From: Prorocentrum cordatum
Taxonomy: Eukaryota > Sar > Dinophyceae > Prorocentrales > Prorocentraceae
Length of the DNA stretch: 64,000 bases
Direction: 5' to 3'
Assembly (NCBI GenBank): GCA_963575745.1
Contig: CAUYUJ010019361.1
Coordinates: 90,547 to 154,546, forward strand
Below, piece by piece: positions 55,012 to 64,000 of this stretch; within the stretch, counting starts at the first letter, position 1; every line of letters begins with the position of its first letter. Position numbers and translations under genes: made by a program. The notes beneath the pieces are model-generated. The model ran no database searches. It worked only from the letters and a program-made list of their open reading frames with translations, and was not told where the DNA came from.

Positions 55012-56952
55012 CTATACTTCTCGTGGTGCTATCGAGGGTGCTCCCTGAACGGACTCCTCGCGCCTGCGCTCCAGCTCCTTCATCTTCATGCGGTGCGCCG
55101 TAAGCCTCCGCTCCGCGTCGCTGAGCCCAGCCCACAGCTCGTCCTTCCTGCCGTAGATCGGCTGGCCCATCTCCTTGAGCCTCGCCCGCGTGTCCTCCCC
55201 GCGGCTGGAAGGGTGCAGGACGATCTCCTGCCCTTCGCGTAGCAGCACGGGATGTCGAGCCAGTCGCTCTCCTCCTGCGCCCTCAGCTGCTCCACCTCGC
55301 GCTGGATCCGAGGCAGCAGCCGCAGGTACAGCCGGCGCCGCTGTCGCTGCTCCGCTGCCCGCAGCCCCAGGCGTCGGCACGAACGCCTCCTCCTGCTGCT
55401 CATTCGCGTTCACGCTGGCAGCGAACTCCTTCGCCTCCGTCGCTGTCTTGAAGGTCTTTGCGTTGAATCCCAACGTGTTGTTCTTCCTGGTGAGCGGGAT
55501 GCCCCTGCTGAGGTCACCGCCAGGGTACATGCACATGCCCGTCTTCGCGCTCAGCCAGAACTCGGCACCCTTGTCCATCACCTCCAGCAACGAGAGGATC
55601 GGCTTCGATACCGTATCACCCAGCCTGAAGTCCGCCTTCAGCAGCTTCGGCTGCTCGCAGTCGTCAGCAACCGCCATCGGCACCGTCGCAATGGAGTCCA
55701 TCTTGATCTCCTTCCGCTGCGCATCCAGCAGCCTCGGTCCGCGATCCTCGCCTTTCTTGCATCCTTCTCCGAAGCAAGTCGGCCCCACGTGGCAGTCGCT
55801 CGCCGTGTCCAGCGTGATGAAGGTCGTCTCCTCGAGCTCCATGCCGCAGCACTCCGTCTCGGGATCCTCCGCCTCCATCGCCATGCAGTAGAGCTGGTCG
55901 TCGTCGCAGATCTCGCACTCGTACTCCGCGTACTCGATCTTGGCCACCGTCTTCGGGTCCGTGCTCTCCTGCTCGATGGCCGCATTGCCCTTGGCCCTCT
56001 CATCGGCGATCCGCTTCTTGCAGTCTGCCTTCTTGTGGCCTGTCTTGTGGCAATAGTCGCACTTCCCCGTGAAGGTGTAGCCATCCTTGCCCTTGCCTTT
56101 GGCGTCCTTTCCGCCCTTGGCTCCCGCGCCTGCCCCTCGGCCTTTTCCGTCGCCCTTCTGCTTGCCCTTGTCACGCCAGAAGCAGTCGCGGGCCGTGTGG
56201 CTCGGCTTGTGGCAGATCTGGCACTTGTCCTTGCCGTCCTTGCCCTTGCCCTTGGAGATCGCGTCGACGTCCATGTCGTTGCTCCCCTTGTTCGCTGTCG
56301 GCGGCCTTGCGACCACTTCACTCTGGCCGATCACCGCCTCGAAGATGCAGTTCCTCATCTGCGTGATGTCGCTGCGCACCTCGCGCTGCGCTGAGCGTAG
56401 CATGACCTTCACCTCCTCGGGCGCGTGGGCCATGATCGTGCTCGTCTTCATGTTTTGTGTGACCTGCTCTCCAGTCGCACGCTCATACCTCGAGATCAGC
56501 TCGTCCCAAGCGATAAGCACCTCCGTGAAGCGCTCCTTACCCTCGCGATCCTTCCACCACGTCGGCGTCAAGATCTGCTGGAGCATCTGGCCGTGCTCCT
56601 CATTTAGCCTCGGCCTGTACTCCTTGTACAGCCTCCACATTGCCTCGAAGCCGTCGCCTCGCGGGCAGAGCTTGACGATGCTCTGCGCCTTGCCCTTCGT
56701 GGTGCTCGCCAGCAGGTGGTACAAGCTCCTGCCGACCAGCACTCCTTGCTCGCCGAGGTCGTCCGCTGTCAGCGGCTCCTCAGCCTCTCTTGACCTCTCT
56801 AGGCCCGCCGTCCAGCCCAGCAGACCACAGAAGGACTCAAACGGGAAGATCCAATCCTCGAAGTCCTCCCTCTTGCCTGAGAATGTCGGCACCTTGCCGA
56901 CTCCACGAGAATCCAGCAGCTGCACCCCAGCCGCTATGTTGTCGGCCGCCAT
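55012..56952 (-). CDS. gag-protease polyprotein of Copia element 2
   Basis: An intact 646-codon frame from ATG 56952, 60 bp inside the 5' LTR. Residues 20-215 are gag (VPTFSGKREDFEDWIFPFES, then a helical part with YKEYRPRLNEEH). Two CCHC zinc knuckles sit at 244-257 (CQICHKPSHTARDC) and 298-311 (CDYCHKTGHKKADC), separated by a Gly/Lys-rich stretch. The protease follows, with active-site segment TFITLDTASDCHVGP at about 377 (DTA in place of DSG/DTG). The tail (about 540-646) is Ala-rich then helical and basic. It encodes the particle protein and protease needed for reverse transcription, and is the only uninterrupted ORF of the element. Confidence 0.9.
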   Translation of the reverse strand: MAADNIAAGVQLLDSRGVGKVPTFSGKREDFEDWIFPFESFCGLLGWTAGLERSREAEEPLTADDLGEQGVLVGRSLYHLLASTTKGKAQSIVKLCPRGDGFEAMWRLYKEYRPRLNEEHGQMLQQILTPTWWKDREGKERFTEVLIAWDELISRYERATGEQVTQNMKTSTIMAHAPEEVKVMLRSAQREVRSDITQMRNCIFEAVIGQSEVVARPPTANKGSNDMDVDAISKGKGKDGKDKCQICHKPSHTARDCFWRDKGKQKGDGKGRGAGAGAKGGKDAKGKGKDGYTFTGKCDYCHKTGHKKADCKKRIADERAKGNAAIEQESTDPKTVAKIEYAEYECEICDDDQLYCMAMEAEDPETECCGMELEETTFITLDTASDCHVGPTCFGEGCKKGEDRGPRLLDAQRKEIKMDSIATVPMAVADDCEQPKLLKADFRLGDTVSKPILSLLEVMDKGAEFWLSAKTGMCMYPGGDLSRGIPLTRKNNTLGFNAKTFKTATEAKEFAASVNANEQQEEAFVPTPGAAGSGAATAAPAVPAAAASDPARGGAAEGAGGERLARHPVLLREGQEIVLHPSSRGEDTRARLKEMGQPIYGRKDELWAGLSDAERRLTAHRMKMKELERRREESVQGAPSIAPREV

Positions 56953-57011
56953 GGCGCGCTGGCGCCACTGGCCTGAAGGGTAGGTTCAGGCAACCTCACA
57001 ATCTGCCACCA

Positions 57012-57242
57012 TGCAGAGATGACGATCTCACTCGATGGATCATCTTCGAGCCATAACAGCTTCGGCGGGGACGTCCCGCTCCTCTCAGTCCAGCCCTGCA
57101 CGGGCCATGCACAGGGGGCCTCTTAGGGCCCAAATCATGCTCTGGGGCCTCCACGGGCCCGATGCTCGCGCCAGGGCCTCTTCGGGCCCTGGCCTACATT
57201 CTGACCGCCTCGGGAGGGGCCGTACACTCACTGACGCCTGCA
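57012..57242 (-). repeat. 5' LTR of Copia element 2
   Basis: 231 bp. Promoter and start of the minus-strand transcript are expected here. The outer flank is CATAC at 57243-57247, and the primer site abuts it at 57011 and leftwards. Confidence 0.95.
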
Positions 57243-57279
57243 CATACCCACAGGAGGGTCGGAGGGAGGGGGCCTGGCC

Positions 57280-57345
57280 ACGTCGAAGCAGGGCGCAGAT
57301 CCAAACATCCGCGCGCTCCGTCGAAAGTCTATGTTTATGCAGTTG
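57280..57345. repeat. partial GCATAAACAT fold-back arm
   Basis: GATCCAAACATCCGCGCGC and TATGTTTATGCAGTTGTTTTT match the right arm of the 5499-5721 fold-back. Confidence 0.6.
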
Positions 57346-57533
57346 TTTTTCTAACCCGTCCCCCAAGGGGGGCAGGAGGGAAGAGGACCGGCTATGGGTA
57401 TGGGTGCGGGCTGTCGGACCCCAAGGGGGGCTCCCGCTCGAGCGGGGACTCCCGTCCGACAGCATGCACGCAGAGCCCTCTCCGTCCCCCTTATTGGTAT
57501 GGGTGTGTGTGTGTCGCTCGTTCGCCGAGGAAG

Positions 57534-58169
57534 ATGATGAAGCACATCAGCACCTGGAACGGCGCGGCGACCGACAAGTACTACTGGTCGCAGTCGCTGC
57601 GGGAGGTCACGGTCGAGGTCGAGGTGGGCGAGTGCACCGCGAAGGACATTCAGGTGGACCTCACCGCGACCCGCCTCTGCGTGAAGTGCAAGGGCAGCAC
57701 AGTGCTGGAGGGGAAGCTGCACGAGAAGGTCGTCACCGAGGAGACGATGTGGCACCTCGACGGTAACAGGCAGCTGGTGCTGTCGCTGGAGAAGCACCGC
57801 GACATGTGGTGGAAGTGCGTCCTGGAGGGCGACCCCGAGATCGACACCACCAAGGTGGAGTCCACGCGGAAGATGGAGGAGTACGACGGCGAGACCCAGG
57901 GCGCGATCCGCAAGATCATGTTCGACCAGAACCAGAAGCTCCAGGGCAGGCCGACCTCGGACCAGCTCCGCACCGCGGACATCATGAAGGACGCCTGGAA
58001 CGCCCCGGGCTCGCCCTTCCGGGGCACCGACTTCGACCCCAGCCTGCTGAACCTGTCCAGTCCGGTCGGCGACGAATTCTTCAAGGATCGGCGGCGAGCC
58101 CGGGTGGGAAGCGAGAAGCGGCGGGCGGCGGGCCTTCTCAGAAGACACAGAAGTCCCCCAGCCTTCTGA
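57534..58169 (+). CDS. NUDC: NUDC exon 5 (CS domain and C-terminus)
   Basis: After ATG ATG comes KHISTWNGAATDKYYWSQSL, the start of the CS (p23-like) domain, with the Y-W-Q signature. VEVEVGECTAKDIQVDL, LCVKCKGSTVLEGKL, WHLDGNRQLVLSLEK and MWWKCVLEGDPEIDTTKVES follow, the classic NudC beta-sandwich and WW-K motif. The C-terminal part has IRKIMFDQNQKLQGRPTSDQ, the NudC M-DQ-QK-G-PTS signature, then FDPSLLN. Codons are GC-rich as in host genes. A proposed AG|ATG acceptor (57532-57533) joins it in phase to exon 4. The last about 25 codons, rich in Arg, run into a cluster of CTTCTGAGAAG inverted repeats and may be altered. Stop at 58167-58169. Confidence 0.9.
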   Translation: MMKHISTWNGAATDKYYWSQSLREVTVEVEVGECTAKDIQVDLTATRLCVKCKGSTVLEGKLHEKVVTEETMWHLDGNRQLVLSLEKHRDMWWKCVLEGDPEIDTTKVESTRKMEEYDGETQGAIRKIMFDQNQKLQGRPTSDQLRTADIMKDAWNAPGSPFRGTDFDPSLLNLSSPVGDEFFKDRRRARVGSEKRRAAGLLRRHRSPPAF

Positions 58170-58255
58170 GAGGCCTCCTAGGCCTCCCACGAAGACATCC
58201 TCTCAGAAGGCGCGAAGGCTTCTGAGAAGTCCGGCTGCCTGCCGAGAAGCCCTGC
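58130..58255. repeat. CTTCTSAGAAG inverted-repeat cluster
   Basis: CCTTCTCAGAAG, CCTTCTGAGAGGCC, CCTCTCAGAAGG and GCTTCTGAGAAG lie within 120 bp, overlapping the end of NUDC. They can pair in several ways. Confidence 0.7.
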
Positions 58256-58474
58256 TCCTCATTCCTCCCCCTCGCCCGCCGCCGTGAGGAGGTCGAGGAC
58301 AGGAGACTCGAGGAGGCGCGCCGGGCCAAGGCCGGCGGGGGCGCCGCCGCGGCCGCGGCGGACCCCTGACGCGAGCACGACTGGCTCCTGCCGCAGGCTC
58401 GCCACCGAGGGCTTGGCCTGCCGAGCCCTGGCGGCGAGTGGGCAGCCTCACGGCCTCACGCACGGTGGGATGTC

Positions 58475-59392
58475 ATGTCCAGCTGCATGCGCCTAGGGCC
58501 TGCTGTGAGATCAGCCATGTATCCGACAGAAGCGCCTGCGCTCTGCCTCCTCCGCCTCCTCCTCCTCCTCGTGCCTTCTCCTCCTCCTCCTCCTCGTCCC
58601 CCTTCTCCTCCTCCTAGACGCAGATACACGGACGACACATGCACGAGTATCGTGGACCGCACGCATCATATCCTCAATTGGGGTTACGGCCGTTCCCCGT
58701 TCACAACAGCGCATGCAGGTGTGCAGATTCGGTTGCGCAAAAGATCTCTTCGTGTGTCCCATATTCTAGCAGTGTATTCGCCACCTACGGCCTTGCAGGG
58801 CAGACTGGGGGCGGTCTTGTTGCGATCGGGACGCTTCCATTTATTGTGCTTCGTAGTCTACTTGCCACCGCGACCTTCGATTGCGCGACGCAATCTAGTA
58901 TATAATAAGACGGTGGATGCCATGATCGAATGGATGCGCAAGATTAGCTGCGAGCAACCCAGTAGGTGTTCAATTATCTTCGGCGGAGACGTAAATGATC
59001 ACTCAGGCATTCCTCCTCCTGACAAGCTCCGTGGATACATGGAAGACTTCGGCCTCTGCCTCGTCAATACCTATATAGGTGGACAGGCGACCTCCTATGG
59101 ACGGCAGTCTCCGAGCAGAATAGATTATTTTGGCGCTCCCTATTCGTGGTTGTCTCATGTTCGCAAATGCCGTATTCTAGAAAAGCAGGGTCGAGCACTA
59201 CAGCTTGTTCCGATTCGTCAGCGATGGGACCACTATCCGCTTCTTGTGCAGGTAGACTACATCCTTTCGTTCCCGCGTTCGCAGAGGAGGAAGGAGGAGG
59301 AGAGGTGGGACATGGACAGGATGGTGGATGGAGTGGTGAATGGGGCTTTGGCGAGGGCGGTTCTTGAAGGAGGTAGAGGACATGTGCTATAA
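58475..59392 (+). pseudogene. LINE C endonuclease domain
   Basis: 305 codons. The first about 60 residues (Pro/Leu/Arg-rich) are probably not part of the domain. From about 58710: HAGVQIRLRKR (strand after the lost first motif), LLCFVVYLPPRPS (VYxPP), SIIFGGDVNDHSG (GDxN-H, metal-binding Asp), TSYGRQSPSRIDYF (the T-x(6)-RIDY motif) and IRQRWDHYPLLVQVDY (SDH motif read as WDH). These are the APE-type endonuclease landmarks that nick target DNA. The frame ends at 59392, and the downstream linker is in another frame. Confidence 0.8.
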
Positions 59393-59909
59393 TACCTATC
59401 CCCAATGGAAGGCACTTGAGGGTAAGGTTACACTTGATCAAGCTTGGGAGGCACTCATATCTGCGATTCGACCATTAGCTCTTGGGTACTTTGCTCAGCA
59501 TGTTCAAGAACACGATAGCGCATATGCTCAGGCAAGGCAAGCACAGCAAGATCTTCTGCGTGAGCGCGCGCGCCTTCGGCAATACATCGGCACACTCACT
59601 GACGAACAGCAGCAGGAGCTCACCAGCACGCAGCAGCAGCTTTTCAGCATCACTCGGCAGGTCAGGAATGAGAGGAGGATGAAACAAGAACTGAGGATGG
59701 AGGATCTAGCCGAGCAGCTTCGAGAAGCCCTTCAACAGCAGCAGCGGAGTTATGCACATAGGCTCACGCGGCGCTTAGCATGCACATCGGTGGGTCCTGG
59801 GAAAAAAGGTTCTACAACACACATCTGTCGTATAGGCCCACACGAGAGATATGGCGTGAGCATCTTGCACAGCCGGGACGAGAGGGCGGTCAATCGTGCG
59901 AGATGGTAG
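59370..59909 (+). pseudogene. LINE C linker segment
   Basis: Reads EDMCYNTYPQWKALEGKVTL, then IRPLALGYFAQH and a long Gln/Arg/Glu-rich helical stretch (LTDEQQQELTSTQQQLFSIT, LREALQQQQRSYA). This is typical of the coiled region between endonuclease and reverse transcriptase. Frames change at both ends. Confidence 0.65.
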
Positions 59910-61048
59910 AAGTAGCCAACTTCCCACCTGATCGACATGAGGAGGGCCTGGGCTATAACATGTATGAGCCTGGCTTTAAGGATGAGGCTCTGAGCGACCT
60001 CTCTGGAGTCCGTGCCGCTCTGCTTAGTATGAAGTACCGCAAAACGGTGCCAAGCTGGAGTCTCCCCCTCGAGATCTTTCGGATGGTGCTCCACCCCACT
60101 CGTCGGGATCGCAGGTACCGTGATCAGCAGCAGGCTTTTTGTGCGGATATTCCTTCCATGCGTTGGTTTGAAAGACGCGTGAGGGGGATCTTGTGGGACG
60201 TCAGGGGCAGCTGTAAAGTACCCCTGGATTGGTTGAGGTCGTCAGGTTGCTGTCTCCCCAAGCCGACGGACAAAACGGGCATGAAGGCATTGCGACTAGT
60301 ACACCGAACCTGCCCGTTCAGCAAGGCGTTTTCTAAGTATGTGGGTTTTCGTGGTGAGATATGTTATCCGGACAAACTGTACCCCCCGTATCTGCATGGA
60401 GGCCTTCGGCATCGTAGGAGAGAGTCGGCAATCCGCATACAACTTATATCCAGTTGGCGATTGACACAGCTTAAGAAGTCACATTGCACCATATTCTACG
60501 ACCAGGCCAACGCGTTTGGCAGTATATCTGCTACCGCCTGTGATGACACAGACTATCTACATCTAGATCCAAGGGATGTGTTTATTGGGCATGCATGCAA
60601 CCACAATAGTATTATATCATTGGAGTGTGTGGATGGGGAGGGACACTTTCGGGTGGGGGAAGGGGTTCTGCAAGGCCAACAAGCAGCACCTATTAAATAC
60701 ACGCGCGCGTTCGGTAGATGCGTGCTCGCCCCGTGGCTTGACCTCCAGCATGCCAAAGTTGATGGTCAGCACCTTATGTGTTCAGACCCCCTCGGAGAAG
60801 ACCCAGAAGCAAAGGTTGACATCAGCACGACGATATTCATGGATGATATAGCTCACAAGTGCGCGTATCGGACAGCGGAAGGAATGGTCAAGGCTGTGAA
60901 TGGTGCGAGCCAGGACTTAGATGAGTGCCTGTCTACAGTAGGGGTGCATAGAATACCAGCAAGCAAGATGTCGTTCCTCGATTTGTTGGAGTTGGAGCTC
61001 GCACGCAGTCGAGACGCTTCACATCTGCACAATGTACGCGTGATGTAG
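59780..61048 (+). pseudogene. LINE C reverse transcriptase
   Basis: 422 codons with RT landmarks: AALLSMKYRKTVPSWSLPLE (about 60010, the KA/VPGPD-like entry), LDWLRSSGCCLPKPTDKTG, then CTIFYDQANAFGSISA at about 60490 (motif A, catalytic Asp), GVLQGQQAAPIKYTRAF at about 60665 (motif B) and TTIFMDDIAHKCAY at about 60830 (motif C, FMDD). The RT continues without an intact frame past 61048. Motif order and spacing are normal, so the core is well preserved within one frame. Confidence 0.85.
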
Positions 61049-61676
61049 CCGGCCATGTTTGTCAGCATGCACCATATCTTGGCATTCACTTTGGTCGTAA
61101 TTCAACTACATCACAACAGAGGCATGCAATTAAGAAGCATATGTATAGGGCCTGGTACTCCATGGGCAACTTTTGGTATCGTCCTCGAATTCCCAGGCAT
61201 ATCTTACTGATTATGTTCCAGGCGAGGTTCCAGGGTGCGGCTTGGAGTGGCATGGAAGCTTTCATTCCCTTGGCGAGCGACTATGACATGATCGATGGGT
61301 TGTTGCTGATGTGGGGGAGGAAGCTTCTTAAGGGGGGCGCTACGCTTAAACGAGCTCGGCCTGATGGGGGCATTAAATAGACGGCGTTGCAAACGCGACA
61401 AGTGTGGGGGAGGCTGGGATTGATTCAATCTCAACTGGAACTACGAATGCGACGGTTAACGTGGCTGCAGCAAATCACCCAATATCGGCAAGAAAATTAG
61501 CGACTTGTGGCGGCAATGTTTGGGCAACTTCCTGATGGGCAGACCCCGACAGTAGTGGATTGGCAGCTTCATCGAGGCTCTGATGGTAAGTTCCAAGGGA
61601 ACCCCTGGGCCTTGCAGGCGGCGAACGACATTAGTTCGATTATTCACTTCGAAAAGGCAAGGAGCTTTTAGACGAG

Positions 61677-63050
61677 ATGGAGGTCAGGGTGTTCACTCCG
61701 CAGTTCAGTGAGAAGTTCCTGAAACTTAATGTCGCTAAATTACGTCAGCGTTTTTTTGGGGGAGTTCTTGATGCTAGTGGTCGAGCGCTACACGAACCTA
61801 GGGATGTACAAGATGAGCAGCTACCTGAACCGCCACCTGCACCTCTATGGGTATGTAATGAAACTACTAGTAGCGGGGCAGTATGTGGACTCACGTTTGA
61901 TTCTCAAATTGCGTGGTGCGCGCACATGCGTTTCACTAGAGAAGGTAGCCATGGTCATCGTGCATTAAGCCAGCACCTTACAATAACTAACCAATGTCCC
62001 TGGTGCATGAGTACGCGTGCCACGCGTGCTATATCCCAGCAGCATGTTCAGCGGCTATTCCTCAATCATGCATGCCATTGCGATCGCAGCCCTGTGCGAC
62101 ATGAGGTAGTCCAGCCCATATCGCTAGCTTGCCCGGCCTGCGGTCTGGCACATATTTCTCTCGAGCAACTCCAGAGGCGCATCAGAACGCACATCGACCT
62201 GCCGAGTGCAGCTCAGTTCGTCTTCACTGTTGATGGCGCTGCGGGCGATGGCAGTCGATCAGGGCAAGCTCGCGGAGGCCAAGAAGCGGCTGGCGACGGG
62301 CTCTCCCAAGATCTCCTGCGGCGGTGGCTCCAGCGGCGAGCGCCCCCCGCCCCAGAAGAAGGGGCGACAGGGAGGCGACGCGGGTGCTGTAATGATGGCC
62401 GCGGGCACCGACGAGTCAGATTGAGAGACAGCGACGGACCTGATCAAACTCCAGCTCAACACGGCCCAACGCAACAGAGCGCTGGAGGGGTGTCTCTTAT
62501 CGACGCAGCTTCTCCCGCAAGAGAACGAGCTGAACGCGGTGGCGATAATGGCGATCGAGCAGTACATGGGCGCGACCATGGCCAAGCCAGCGGATCATGG
62601 TCAGGGTCATCCAGGCCTAGTCTTGTGCATGGCTATGCTCGCGTCGCTGGTAGGCATCGCCTGGCTTCAGCAGCAACAGGACGTTCAGAAGGAGCTGCAG
62701 GCCCTCATCGATTTCGCGAATATAATCAAGACGCTGCCGATGGTGACGGCAGCAGAGTGCCTCAAGTACTGGAAGGTGAAGGCGGTATGGGCGGAGAAGG
62801 AGGTAGCCATCAAGGATCGCATGGTGCGCCACACCTACTTTGTCAACGCGTGGACGACGCTGGGGGGCGGCAACCTCATGGTGCCGATCAACGGCATCAT
62901 CGCGGCGCTCTTCGTCAAGATGGGCAGCCAGCCCCAAATAGGACCGCCCCCCAGGACGACGCCGGAGAGGAAGTTGCAAGGCAGTCTGGAGCGGCTCCTT
63001 CGCAGCTCCAGGCATCGCAAGTCATGGGTAGTAAAGTGAGAGGGTTGTGA
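61677..63050 (+). pseudogene. LINE C zinc-finger and C-terminal region
   Basis: The first about 180 codons hold Cys/His clusters: VCGLTFDSQIAWCAHMRFT, LTITNQCPWCMSTRATRA...QQHVQRLFLNHACHC and ACPACGLAHISLEQLQRRIR...TH. The TNQCPWC block followed by spaced His is a recurrent feature of dinoflagellate LINE C-termini. After about 62220 the frame degrades. The true continuation appears to be in other frames: 62206-62424 (KKRLATGSPKISC...) and 62539-63039 (PGLVLCMAMLASLVG..., ending TGA 63037-63039). Confidence 0.65.
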
Positions 63051-64000
63051 GCGTGCAGGGTGCAGCTAGCAGTGTTGTGAGCAGTACTGCTGTAGGTCAG
63101 ACTGTGCTCGAGCGCGGGCGCGTGAGGTTTCGGGGGACTTGCCCCCCCCCCCCCCGAGCAACCCGTCCAGAAGCGAGGAAGACAACGCAGGGGATAGGAC
63201 CCTGGCGGTGTGCTGGTCCCCTAGCGTTGCGTTTCTGTCGTTGGGAGTACATATGCATTACCCTTAATGTATCGTGCAGTTCTTTTTGCATGGATGAGTT
63301 TCGGTGGCGCCTACCGTCCCTCGTCCCCCCTGTCCTTCCTCCTCTCGGCCTTCCTTCTCCTGTGCCTCCTCCTCGTAGGTGCCACCTTAACTCTGCCTTG
63401 AGTTCGTGTTGCTGTCTGATTTCGACCCGTCCACTCCAGCCATGCGTCCTGGAGAGGGAGCCACGGGGGATGGCGATTGTTTGACATCGTCGGGGACACA
63501 GCGATCCCACGCCGCCCATCGGTCGCAGCTGATCCGTCGAGCAGGATTCAGGACCAGTTGATGCTTCACCACCACCACCACCTCCTCCTACCATCCTACC
63601 CCGACCTCCGCCTCGCGATTCTTCTCCCCCCTCTCCTACGGTTCCCTCCCACCCCTTCCACTTCTTTATCCCCTACCCCCTCATCCGCCCCTCACTGGCC
63701 CTGCCTCCCTCCATCCTCGCCCTTGCCTCATCCTTGCCCTCCTCAATCCGTCTCCTCCCTCCCTCTCCTTCCATTCTTCAACTCATCGCCCGCCTTCATT
63801 TTCAGGATTCCCCTCCTCCACAGGGCAACACTCCGCAGCACACGGCTCTCGATCTTCCACGCCCCTCTCGGGCAGTCTTCCCGCGCAATCGGCGCCATCC
63901 TCCGCCCTCCAGAGGTGGTCCCCGAAGGCGTCCAGGATAGGGCCGAAGCGAGCCCATGGTCGGAGGCGAAATCCGAAGCGTACCCTCGCCGATCAACGAT
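63040..64000. other. pyrimidine-rich spacer, no gene seen
   Basis: TCCTCC- and CCTCC-rich + strand from about 63300, with one C-run at 63143-63158. No frame has a recognisable domain. Confidence 0.5.

Larger units (their letters stand above)
51302..57242 (-). mobile_element. Copia-type LTR retrotransposon 2 (young, antisense in NUDC intron 4)
   Basis: 5941 bp. The 231-bp LTRs (51302-51532 and 57012-57242), TGCA...TGCA, differ at only 3 positions. The 5-bp target duplication CATAC is perfect (51297-51301 and 57243-57247). On the minus strand the LTR is followed directly by TGGTGGCAGATTG (probable tRNA primer site, starting with the complement of CCA-3'), and GTGGGGGCG precedes the other LTR (probable polypurine tract). 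Internal order is gag, protease, integrase, RT, RNase H, which is Copia. Two frameshifts round the integrase, one shift into the RT frame and one in-frame TGA in RT make this copy non-autonomous, though recent. Confidence 0.95.
30284..58169 (+). other. NUDC: NUDC gene locus (five proposed exons, four introns)
   Basis: NudC proteins are CS-domain co-chaperones that work with Hsp90 and dynein/LIS1 in microtubule-linked processes. The proposed exons are 30284-30346, 33134-33273, 36350-36470, 50787-50894 and 57534-58169. Phases are 0, 2, 0 and 0 and all joins keep frame, giving 1068 nt and 355 residues, near the length of animal NudC (about 330). Introns are 2787, 3076, 14316 and 6639 bp, with 5' ends GA, GA, GC and GT and 3' ends AG, as known for dinoflagellates. 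Exons 1, 2 and 5 match the NudC N-terminal domain and the CS domain plus C-terminus in the correct order and on one strand. Exons 3 and 4 (Ala/Pro/Glu-rich linker) rest on phase and splice sites. A further linker exon could be missing. Confidence 0.75.
58475..63039 (+). mobile_element. LINE (non-LTR) retrotransposon C, 5'-truncated and frameshifted
   Basis: About 4.5 kb with, in order, an endonuclease/exonuclease/phosphatase domain, a Gln-rich helical linker, reverse transcriptase, zinc-finger segments and a C-terminal domain, spread over several frames. Base composition is clearly more AT-rich than the surrounding DNA. The first endonuclease motif is missing at the left end, fitting 5' truncation. 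It lies about 300 bp downstream of the NUDC stop and on the same strand. No target duplication or tail repeat was identified. Confidence 0.85.

Noticed and set aside
53670-55891. Plus-strand frames opposite Copia element 2
   Set aside because: They are antisense shadows of the gag-pol coding strand, which has clear motifs.
1-64000. Dinoflagellate spliced-leader relics or an SL RNA gene
   Set aside because: I looked for the TTTTGGCTCAAG end of the leader and did not see it near any proposed gene start; a computed search would be needed to be certain.

Overview
The window looks like nuclear DNA of a dinoflagellate (a core dinoflagellate with a large, repeat-filled genome; Prorocentrum or Symbiodiniaceae-like, species not resolvable). 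The reasons are GC-rich DNA with almost no compact genes, dinoflagellate-type Copia and LINE retroelements, long microsatellites, many fold-back repeats, and a gene split by kilobase-sized introns with GT, GC and GA 5' splice sites. There is no sign of a bacterial or organellar genome.

The one host gene I can reconstruct is a homologue of NUDC (nuclear distribution protein C, a CS-domain co-chaperone) on the + strand. Five proposed exons (30284-30346, 33134-33273, 36350-36470, 50787-50894, 57534-58169) join in phase into 355 codons, close to the length of animal NudC. Exons 1, 2 and 5 are recognised by family motifs; exons 3 and 4 rest on phase, splice sites and composition. The gene would span about 28 kb. 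Intron 1 is almost pure GAC repeat. Intron 2 holds ATG/GATC repeats. Intron 3 (14.3 kb) holds an old, broken Copia element in sense orientation. Intron 4 (6.6 kb) holds a young Copia element in antisense orientation, with 231-bp LTRs differing at 3 sites and a perfect CATAC target duplication.

Layout. 0-5 kb: a palindrome and MITE-like element, one possible gene end, ~80-bp repeats, and a 1.29-kb duplication. 5-8.5 kb: large fold-backs and GC-rich sequence. 8.5-12.4 kb: ~633-bp satellite units, one of them interrupted by ~1.6 kb of ~100-bp repeats. 12.4-14.7 kb: GC-rich with no recognisable gene. 14.7-17.8 kb: two 90-bp-unit arrays that share head and tail sequences. 17.8-24.5 kb: an AT-rich island, MITE-like copies, fold-backs and microsatellites. 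24.6-27.9 kb: two decayed LINEs head to head. 27.9-29.8 kb: minisatellites and an inverted copy of the 1.7-2.6 kb composite repeat. 30.3-58.2 kb: the NUDC gene with its repeat-laden introns. 58.5-63.0 kb: a decayed LINE with endonuclease, reverse transcriptase and zinc-finger regions. 63.0-64.0 kb: pyrimidine-rich, no gene seen.

The most interesting signals are: the NUDC gene whose introns have been colonised by repeats and whose GA-AG intron 1 sits between 8-bp direct repeats (introner-like); a fold-back family built round a GGGAGCTCCC core (three copies); dispersed composite repeats made of a conserved unique head followed by a tandem-repeat body; a MITE-like family; and a predicted membrane helix after RNase H in the young Copia element.
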